NCBI GenBank assembly: GCA_001599815.1
Contig: BCIA01000006.1
Span: 4,342,961-4,406,960 of the forward strand
Source of the DNA: Furcasterigmium furcatum
Taxonomy: Eukaryota > Ascomycota > Sordariomycetes > Glomerellales > Plectosphaerellaceae
Length of the DNA stretch: 64,000 nucleotides
Reading direction: 5' to 3'
A model generated the notes under the pieces. It saw only the letters and a list, made by a program, of their open reading frames with translations, did no database searches and was not told the origin of the DNA. The translations under genes and the position numbers were made by a program. This document shows, piece after piece, positions 56,791 through 64,000 of the stretch (the stretch's first letter is position 1; every line of letters starts with the position of its first letter).

Positions 56791-58389
56791 ATGAAGTTCC
56801 TCATCGCACCCATTTCCCTTTTCCTCGTCAGGATCGTCTCAGCGCAGGTCGTGGGACGCCCTGAAGGCTTTGCGTCTGAGGTTACCGGCGGAGGCGACGC
56901 CGCACCCGTGTATCCCGAGACCAATGAAGAGCTCGTGGAGCTCCTTGGAAGCCCCGAGCCCCAGGTCATCGTCCTGACCAAGGATTTCGACTTCATCGGC
57001 ACCGAAGGAACCATCACCGAAGACGGCTGCGCTCCTTACGGATTCGATGAGGGGTGCCAGTTGGCCCTGGACGGACCCAACTGGTGCGGCGACCGCGATC
57101 CCGTCGAGGTGACTTATGATGCGGCGACCAGCTCGCCCATCTATGTCAAGTCGGACAAGACCCTGGTCGGCCAGGGCGCTGGTGCCAAAATCAGCGGCAA
57201 AGGCCTCTACTTTTCCGATGTGTCCAACATCATCGTCCAGAACATCCACATCACAAACCTGAACCCTCAGTAGGACGACCCCTCCCCCTCACTTGATATG
57301 GCCTTGTCTAATATGACCCGTCACAGGTATGTTTGGGGCGGTGACGCTCTCACCTTCTACGGAACCGACTTGATCTGGATTGACCATGTCCAAGTGAGTC
57401 ATTTTGAACAGACCAGACCAGGACTCCAGGGACAAATAGCTGATCCTTGCATTACCTGATTCAAAGACATCTCTCATCGGCCGCCAACACTACGTTACTG
57501 GCTTTGCACCCAACACGAGGCACACGTGGTCCAACAGCTGGCTCGACGGCAAGACGGACTGGTCGGCCAGTTGCAACGGTCACCACTACTGGGCCATCCT
57601 GATCTCGGGCTCTGATGACCAGATCACCTTCCAGAGTACGCCCCTCACCCAGAAACCGCATGTGATCACTGTGACTGACCCATCGCAGACAACTGGGTCT
57701 CCCATACTTCCGGCCGCAGCCCCGCGCTGAGTGGCGAGTCTCTCCTCCACGCCGTCAACAGCGTCTGGTCTGACAACGTGGGCCACGCCCTCGAGGGAGG
57801 TGACGGCGGCCGAGGTCTGTTCGAGGGCTGCTTCTTCGAGAACGTCAACGAGATTGCCGGAGAGAACCCCGAGAACAAGCTCTTCAGCACCAGCAGCGAC
57901 AACGCAGGCGAGTGCGAGGCGGCTCTGGGAAGGGCATGCGTGCCCAACGGCTACTCCAACTCTGGACCCTTCAGCCACGCGGACTCGAGCTTCCTCGGCG
58001 ACTTCAACGGCCTGCCCATTCCTGCTGCGGTATCTGCGGAGGAGGCTCTCGAGAGAGTGAAGCAGAATGCTGGTGTGGGCACGCTCTCGCCATCCGAAGC
58101 TCCCGCGCAGGTTGAGTCCCCCCAGCCCTCCGAGCCGGCTGCATCCCCCAGCCCGGTTCAGTCATCCGCGCCCATCGAATCTCCTGCCCCTGCTGAGTCA
58201 CCCGCACCTGCTGAGTCTCCTGCCCCTGTTGAGTCTCCTGCCCCTGTTGAGTCTCCTGTCCCTGCCGAGTCTCCTGCCCCTGTTGAGTCTCCTGCCCCTG
58301 TTGAGTCTCCTGTCCCCGTCAAGACGCCTGGTTCTTGCAAGCGCCGCCGCGCCCGTCGCGTCCGTCACGCCTCTCGCTTGAAGCACTGA
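56791..58389 (+). CDS. secreted pectin lyase (PL1) with Pro-rich repeat tail
   Basis: Predicted extracellular enzyme that cleaves methyl-esterified pectin by beta-elimination, a plant cell-wall degrader. Four exons (introns 57270-57326, 57394-57466, 57636-57688) give 471 aa. An ~18-residue signal peptide comes first. The parallel beta-helix carries TYDAATSSPIYVKSDKTLVGQG, the vWiDH-type TDLIWIDHVQ, IGRQHYVTGF, CNGHHYWAILISGSDDQITF and HTSGRSPAL (catalytic arginine) as in fungal pectin lyases rather than Ca2+-binding pectate lyases. After the catalytic domain (to about residue 350) a Ser/Pro/Glu tail holds eight 6-residue repeats ESPAPA/ESPAPV/ESPVPx (58177-58320) and ends in a very basic stretch (SCKRRRARRVRHASRLKH). 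The tail is unusual for the family. TATA-like element upstream. Confidence 0.9.
58177..58320 (+). repeat. eight 18-bp tandem units in pectin lyase gene
   Basis: Eight in-frame 18-bp units encode E-S-P-[AV]-P-[AV]. Unit changes are mostly at third positions or A/V swaps. Copy number is likely variable between strains. Confidence 0.9.
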
Positions 58390-58812
58390 GCCGCACAGGA
58401 TCTTGCGAGGTCGAGTCGGCCCTTGCGTGGAGGCGCGAAAACTGCCACGGTTCTCGTGGCTGTCATTATTCTCTTCATGATATACATTACAATCGGCTAT
58501 AGTGTGCCCGTACAAATATATTCCAACACTCTATGTATCACACAGAACGTCTTGCAGTTTCTTGGTGCCGTTAGGATCTAGATTTCAGCCATCCAGGACA
58601 ACAAGTAGTTGGATAGAATCCATTGCGTGACAATATATCAAGTCGGCGACTTGATATCAATATCAGCGGCGGCCCAAGATCAGAGGCGAGTCAATATCAC
58701 AGGTGATTGGAGCCTGGCGAGTAGGTTCACCAGGGGAAACATTGTCCAGGAGTGGGATGGAGGGGTCAAAAGTAAATGGAAATAAATTCAGGGGCTGCGC
58801 GCTCCGTAGCCT
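58390..58812. other. intergenic between convergent genes with a perfect short inverted repeat
   Basis: Shared 3' flanks of the pectin lyase (plus) and diphosphomevalonate decarboxylase (minus) genes. Contains a 10-bp inverted repeat at 635-657 of 58-kb numbering, described separately. AT-rich from 58480 to 58680. Confidence 0.5.
58635..58657. repeat. 10-bp inverted repeat (ATATCAAGTC...GACTTGATAT)
   Basis: Arms 58635-58644 and 58648-58657 are perfect reverse complements with a 3-bp centre. Located between two converging genes, so a 3'-end or cruciform element is possible; chance is also possible. Confidence 0.75.
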
Positions 58813-60046
58813 CTACCTGCTCACGGGCTTGCCATCCTCACCAACTAGGTACTCCCCGGACTTGATCGGGCCCTCTCCGACGCCGGTCATGATGACACGG
58901 CTCACGCCGCCCTTAACGATCTCGGCGGTGGCCTCATCTAGAGCCACCGCGGACTTGAGGCCCTGAGCGCCCTCCTTCCAGCCGCCCACTGCGCTGAGGA
59001 GCGGCGCGAAGGTGCCGACGACGTCCTTCTCGTCCTCGGCCAGGTAGTAGATGACGGCGTTGGGGCCGGCATCGAAGGTGTACGCCGCCACGGTGCGGCC
59101 GGCGGCGGCATTGATGGCCTCCACGGCGCGGATGGCAGCCCTCGACACGTCGTTCATGTAGAAGATGGGCGGGTAGGTGTCGGCGCAGGTGGAGTGGAAG
59201 GAGTTGGAGTCGCGCATGGTGACCTCGGCGAACTTGGCGAAGTCGCGGTCGCGGATAGACTCCTCCATCAGGGCCATGTTGGCGGGGACGACGGTGGCTA
59301 TCCGCTGCTGGAAGAGGCCGGAGGTGGCGACGGTCTGCTGCATGCCGGAGGTCGAGGAGACGCCCTTCTTGGCGGCGGAGACGACGAGGATGAGGGCGCG
59401 CATGTTGGGCCAGTGGGCGGCCTCGGCGACCTGGTCGGCCTTGGAGTCGCTGCCGTCGGCGGCGGAGCCCATGCGCCAGGCGACGTAGCCGCCGAAGAGG
59501 GAGCGGCAGGCGGAGCCGGAGCCCTGCCTGGCGACGAGGGAGAGGTCGGAGGGGCTGTCGGGGAGCTCGTAGAGGTCGGCGATGGCACGGACGAGGGCGG
59601 CGAAGCCCGCGGCGGAGGAGGCCAGGCCGGCGGCCGTGGGGAAGTTGTTCTCGGAGACGAGTCTTAGGGGGTATGTGGACAGCTTAGGGAGGGAGGAGTC
59701 CTGGGCCTCGAGGGCGGCGCGGCGGCCGCGCAGCTCCCGGAAGCATGCCTGGGTGCGCGCGCCCGTGATATCGGAGGACTCGCCGTTGAGGATGAGGCTG
59801 TCACCCTCGGGGTAGGACGCGGAGCAGGAAGCGGTGGTGAGTGTTCGGAGGTCGGCCTGGGACAGGGTGACGGAGAGGGAGCTGTTCGTCGGGAGGTTGA
59901 GCTTGGGATCGCGCTTGCCCCAGTACCTGTCGCGTAAGGTCAGAACAGGCCTTCAAGCCCCTCGAGCATGGCTGCTGGACATACTTGACTACGGCGATGT
60001 TCACGGGCGCTGTGGTGCTGGCCCGGTAGACCTTGGTGTCCGCCAT
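58813..60046 (-). CDS. ERG19: diphosphomevalonate decarboxylase (ergosterol/isoprenoid pathway)
   Basis: ATP-dependent decarboxylation of mevalonate 5-diphosphate to isopentenyl diphosphate, the last step of the mevalonate pathway. Two exons (intron 59927-59984, splitting AA|G of VVKYWGKRD) give 391 aa, normal length. GHMP-kinase-fold motifs: APVNIAVVKYWGKRDPKLNLPTNSS at the N-terminus, the ATP loop PTAAGLASSAAGFAAL, VARQGSGSACRSLFGGYVAW, SSTSGMQQTV, FHSTCADTYPPIFYMND and YTFDAGPNAVIYYL (with the catalytic aspartate upstream in the fold). The C-terminus is a short hydrophilic tail (GEYLVGEDGKPVSR). A housekeeping gene; symbol given by homology to the yeast gene. Confidence 0.95.
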
Positions 60047-60568
60047 TTCGACAGAAATCGCAAGAGGCGGTCAGGGGAGAGCGACGAGTGATTGGTGCGG
60101 GCAGAGCGAGGATTCCGGCACAATGGTATTAGAAATCCAGGCAATGAAAAGATGAGCAGGTCGAGCACAGCCTGGGAAGCAAAATCGCCAACAATGCAAG
60201 TGTCGGAGGAAGAAATCACAGGAGAAACAGCATCGTCGGCGACGTTTGATGGCTTCGTTTCCCCCCAATTTCGTCCGTTGGGCGGGGTCTACCCGATTTA
60301 GGCTAGTGCGGGGCTATTCTTACAGGGGACTTCAGGGACCGTGCAAGGAGAGGGATCCACTCTTCCCGTCCGTCCAGTGCCAGTCCGTCTCGAGCCTCCA
60401 TCCATGTCCGGACTTGCCCCTGACAGAAACGACACCGACCTACATCATCCGCAACTCTCATCGATAATGTGATTGAGGAAGTGAGCATTACGCCTGAAAT
60501 CTACGAAGCTAGCAAGAATATCCACCGCATTGCTGGATTTCCATCCCGTAGCCCGACGGGCACCGGTG
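60047..60568. other. intergenic: diphosphomevalonate decarboxylase promoter
   Basis: Between two minus-strand genes. No gene or repeat. Confidence 0.5.
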
Positions 60569-62533
60569 TTACTTCGCGCGATGCGGGTCAATCTCTCTGT
60601 CTATGACCCTCATGGCCTCGAGACACTCCTCATCGTGATACCGCGGAGCAACGACCTGGATGGAGCACGGCGCACCATCGGCCGCTTCGGGATCATCTAG
60701 CAAAGTCAGTCTTACAAGTTTACATGCCCCTTAGGATCATGGGCTCATACAGTCTGGGTCAAACTGTGCGGTGCCCTTCTGGGACTCCGGGAAGTCGGCC
60801 TTTGAGGAGACTCCGAACGGGACAATCCCGGCAGGATACTGCAATTCGGGAGGTCAGCGGCGCCTGGTGCGGCAGGGAAGCATACTCACGTCCAAGACGT
60901 TCCACATCAGGGTGTACACCGGGTTGCCGTAGGTGTCGTGCGGCACGGAGGTGCTCGTCGCTCCAGGGCCGATGAGAGCATCGAGCCCATGCGTGCACCA
61001 AAGCCTCTGCCAGGCCGCGCCATACTCGTCTCGAGCTTGTTTAAGATGACATAGCTCTGTGAGCTTGTTCTCCATAGGCTTGACCGGGAGCCCACCGTGT
61101 GCAAAGGGGTGAACGCCCCTCTCGACAGAGTAGACCAGCGGCTCGCCGATTTCCCGGGCGAGCTGGTCCAGACCCGGGCCATCCATGCCGAAGAACTGGA
61201 AGCCAATGCGGGCACCAAGACTGGCGCTCGTGTCGGGGTCAAAGGGAAGACGGACGACCTTGTGACCTGCGGCCTCGAGGATCTCAACAGTCCGGTCGAT
61301 GGCACCCCGGACGGGAGGATGCAGCTTGTACTGCGGATCCTCCGCTAGAATGCCGAAAGTCAGATGCCTGGGATCCTCCGAGTCGACGTCCCTCCAGCCG
61401 ACATGGGTTGCCGTGGCATCATACTTCCAGGGCTGCTGCCGCGTCACAGTCCGCATGAAGAGCGCAAGATCGTCGACGGAATTCGCCAGGGGCCCAGCGG
61501 CCGGCTCGATGCCCGGAACATGAGCCTGGGGAAACGGGTAGTTGGACTGTCCGCCAAACGGCACGCGGTTGGTAGTGGGCTTGAACCCGTACGTTCCGCA
61601 GCACAGAGACGGGATCCGGATAGAGCCCGCGATGTCAGTTCCCACTCCGAGAGGGGAGCCTCGGAATCCAACGAGGGCCCCTTCACCACCGGATGAGCCT
61701 CCTGCTGTCAGCGTCATCTTGTGCGGACAGAGAGTCCTCCCAAATACGTGATTTTCTGAATCGGCAGTCTGATGGGGTCTTTAGTGCCTGGGGACGCGGA
61801 GTGAGCGTAGGTAAGAATCTCACCATCATGGTCTGAGGCACGTTGGTTTTGCAGTAGAGCACCGCACCCGCATCCAGGAGCAGCTCTACCAGCGCGGAAT
61901 TCGTGCTCTCGGGAGCTCTTCTGAGGAACTCCGTGTACCCAACAGTAGCATACTTTCCCACAAGACGGAAAGAGTCCTAGCAGCCGTCAGATTGTCGATT
62001 CTGAGCTCTTGCATTGAGTCTCACTGACCTTCAGGCTTATGGGCAGTCCGTGCAAGGGCCCAACGACTTTTCCGGTGTCTTTGAACTGCCGGTCCAGCCA
62101 CTTGGCCCTTTCTATGCCCTCTTCGAAGAAGATCTCGGTCAGGCAAGATGTCTGGGACTTGATTAGAAGTGGACGTTGCGTGAGTGTTTTGGTAACGCAC
62201 AGTCTGCTGCGCAACGGCGGCCGACTTGCAGAAAGCCCTGGTGACTTCCTCGGATGTAAGTTGCCCCGTCTTCAGCTTCTCCAACAGCTGGGTCGCTGTC
62301 GTCGTGGAACATATGTCACTCTCATGGTCTGAGAGGATGCCGGACTTTCGGCCTGCCTCGAGCTCCATCAGCCGGCCCTCCTTGGGCGTGCCCTTGCCAG
62401 TGATTTCATGGAGCTTTCCGTCGTCAAGGAGCCACGCTTTGGGGATCAAGTTGCGCTGTTTCTGTCTGTGTGCAGTAGCTAGCAATTGCCAGTCCGAAGA
62501 ATGCTCAGGTCCGCTCGCTTGAATTGAGCCCAT
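60569..62533 (-). CDS. amidase signature family, acetamidase (AmdS) type
   Basis: Hydrolyses short-chain amides to acid and ammonia, freeing nitrogen. Six exons (introns 62152-62200, 61977-62028, 61769-61823, 60839-60889, 60697-60750) give 567 aa. The Ser-cisSer-Lys triad is complete: K152 (LPISLKDSF, followed directly by an intron), S228 (GGSSGGEGAL) and nucleophile S252 (GVGTDIAGSIRIP). Spacing 24 between the two serines matches the family. Further motifs: LTEIFFEEGIERAKWLD, YCKTNVPQTM and, near the C-terminus, APRYHDEECLEAMRVIDRE. Two acceptors one codon apart are possible at intron 1. Cytosolic; probably under nitrogen control, though GATA sites were not counted. The substrate may differ from acetamide. 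Confidence 0.93.
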
Positions 62534-62990
62534 GGTGAATGCAAGAAGATAGATAAGCAAACGGACAGGTATATCCAACAGAGGACAATGAAGATGGGAT
62601 ATCCAATGCGAGCCCGCCACCCCCCTCGACGTAGACCTGTCGGCTTTGTACCATGTCGTTTCACTGATTCACCTCGGCCAAGAAGTCCGGCAGAGCTGTG
62701 GGCATCCATTGCCTGCCGTTCCGTCGACGATGAGTTAGCGGCGCATATATTGTCCGAATTGGGAAGGTGATGGCGCCAGGCACGACGGCCTCCCATCATG
62801 ATCTGCCGAACTCTTTGGTCGCACTATTACCCCGGAACTAACGAGATCGAGGCACTATCTCTGGAGGGGTCTCGTGCCTCTACCCCTAGGGTGATTCCGA
62901 GGTCCGAGATAAGTAGCTTGGGTATTAGTTGGGGAGCCCTCGTTCGTTGAAGCCCCCCTGATGTGCACATCACAACGTCGCAACGACAAG
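62534..62990. other. intergenic between divergent genes
   Basis: Promoters of the amidase (minus) and DUF3237 (plus) genes. No gene. Confidence 0.45.
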
Positions 62991-63663
62991 ATGGTACCTC
63001 CTCATCCAACTGCCGAAGGCAGCCATGTGCCATCTCCTGGCAATATGTTCCTACCGACAAACCTAACCGTGCCGCCCATGCGCATGCCTTATCTGGAGTT
63101 TGTCTACAGGATCGTTGCGAACATGGATGAGACCAAAGTCTCGGAAATTCGGAACGTTGACGGGACACCACTGACCAGGCTTATTCTGCCTATCAAGGAT
63201 GGTCTCGTCGAAGGGCCGAGGATCAAGGGCGTTATTGTTGAGAATAGCGGCGCCGACTGGGCGGAAGTTCCCGACCCCGACAAGGTCAGTCACAGTCAGG
63301 ATGCCGTATCATGGAGGTGCTGCATATGTAGGTTGCTGACGGAAGACGGGGGACAAGGATTTCACAAGACTGCATGCAAGATACTCCATCAAGACTGACG
63401 ATGGGTTCTTCATCCTCGTGCACGCGACGGGCGTCTTTCGCCGTGGGCCTGGCGTGGACATGGCTCGGTCTCTTGACCGGGACGCCTCCCAAGACGAGGT
63501 CGAGTACTTCACCCAGGTCCGGCTCGAGGCCCCGGGCAAGAGTCCTTATGGCTGGATGAATGGGATTGTCGCGATGGGCGTTATGATCATGTCGGAGGGC
63601 AGGCCGGTGATTGACTGTTATCGCCTGACCAATTTCCCAGGTGTCAAAGCCGAGGACTTGTAA
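62991..63663 (+). CDS. DUF3237 family protein
   Basis: Two exons (intron 63285-63345) give 203 aa. The first acceptor (tag at 63331) would lead to an in-frame TGA, so the later acceptor (gaag at 345) is used; this restores TGDKDFTRLHARYSIKTDDG. Family motifs: LEFVYRIVANMDE, GPRIKGVIVENSGADWAEVPDP, IKTDDGFFILVHATGVFRRGP, YFTQVRLEAPGKSPYGWMNGIVAMGVM and the C-terminal YRL. The fold is a small beta-barrel of unknown function, seen in bacteria and fungi. An in-frame ATG at 62961 would add 10 residues and another at 63045 would shorten it. It is head-to-head with the amidase gene, which may be chance. Confidence 0.85.
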
Positions 63664-64000
63664 CATGAAGGGGCAGAGTTGATAGAGAAATGACCCGTCC
63701 ACCGGGAAATAAGATTCCCCATCACAAGATGCCTTGAAACTCCCAAAGTCTTAAGAAACAATCACTTAGGAGCCGAGGAACGCCTCGGAGTCCTCGCTCT
63801 CCAACTGGAGAGGATCTTGGTCTCGCGATTCTGAGGCGACTGGACGCAGAGTTGATGATGTGTATTTCATTGCGAGATGAAGAATCGCTAACTAGTAGTC
63901 ATACCTATAGACTCTCATACCCATAGACCCAGCCTTAGAAATTATACAATAGCGGACCCGTAGTACATCGGCATACAAAAAAGCCCTAGATATTCATGCG
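63664..64000. other. right edge, nothing recognised
   Basis: 3' flank of the DUF3237 gene; no open frame with a domain. The window ends before the next gene. Confidence 0.5.

Overview
The window is nuclear DNA of a filamentous ascomycete. Genes are split by many short introns (about 45-95 bp) with GT..AG ends, coding sequence is GC-rich, genes lie on both strands as independent units, and several families are fungus-specific (Zn2Cys6 regulator with fungal_trans domain, DUF3292, SidF-like siderophore acyltransferase, Kgd4/YMR31, secreted pectin lyase). Gene content fits a plant-associated Sordariomycete; any finer placement is inference. Most exon borders were worked out by hand from splice signals, reading phase and family similarity, and the summed exon lengths were checked for divisibility by three.

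Layout. 1-1.0 kb: no gene seen. 1.0-9.6 kb, all minus strand: short-chain dehydrogenase, multi-pass membrane protein, SidF-like N5-hydroxyornithine acyltransferase, mitochondrial calcium uniporter. 10.3-12.0 kb: a Trp-rich repeat protein (minus) overlapping a broken protein-kinase C-lobe (plus). 12.2-22.0 kb, minus: DUF3292 membrane protein, secreted GH32 invertase-type enzyme, secreted M14 carboxypeptidase, NADH-cytochrome b5 reductase. 24.2-25.8 kb, plus: neutral amino-acid permease. 26.1-32.4 kb, minus: malate synthase, Zn2Cys6 transcription factor, DapA/KDG-type aldolase. 33.3-35.8 kb, plus: Btn1/CLN3 and a small membrane protein. 36.3-38.3 kb, minus: PiT phosphate permease. 38.3-42.4 kb: a 4.2-kb stretch without a gene. 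42.4-44.4 kb, plus: an NLR-like N-terminal domain joined to a possible ubiquitin-like C-terminal domain. 45.2-47.6 kb, minus: cytochrome c heme lyase and Kgd4. 50.3-52.9 kb: secreted cysteine-rich protein and a CHORD-like zinc protein. 53.5-55.0 kb, minus: RUS/DUF647 protein. 55.5-56.1 kb: diverged ~150-bp tandem repeats. 56.8-63.7 kb: pectin lyase, diphosphomevalonate decarboxylase, acetamidase-type amidase and a DUF3237 protein.

There is no single large pathway cluster. Themes recur: mitochondrial function (MCU, heme lyase, Kgd4, b5 reductase, a small membrane protein), carbon and nitrogen scavenging (GH32, carboxypeptidase, pectin lyase, amidase, amino-acid and phosphate permeases, malate synthase), and host or environment interaction (siderophore step, secreted cysteine-rich protein). 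The least explained parts are the kinase relic with its overlapping repeat protein, the NLR-like protein without a nucleotide-binding domain, the modular cysteine-rich secreted protein, and the 150-bp repeats.
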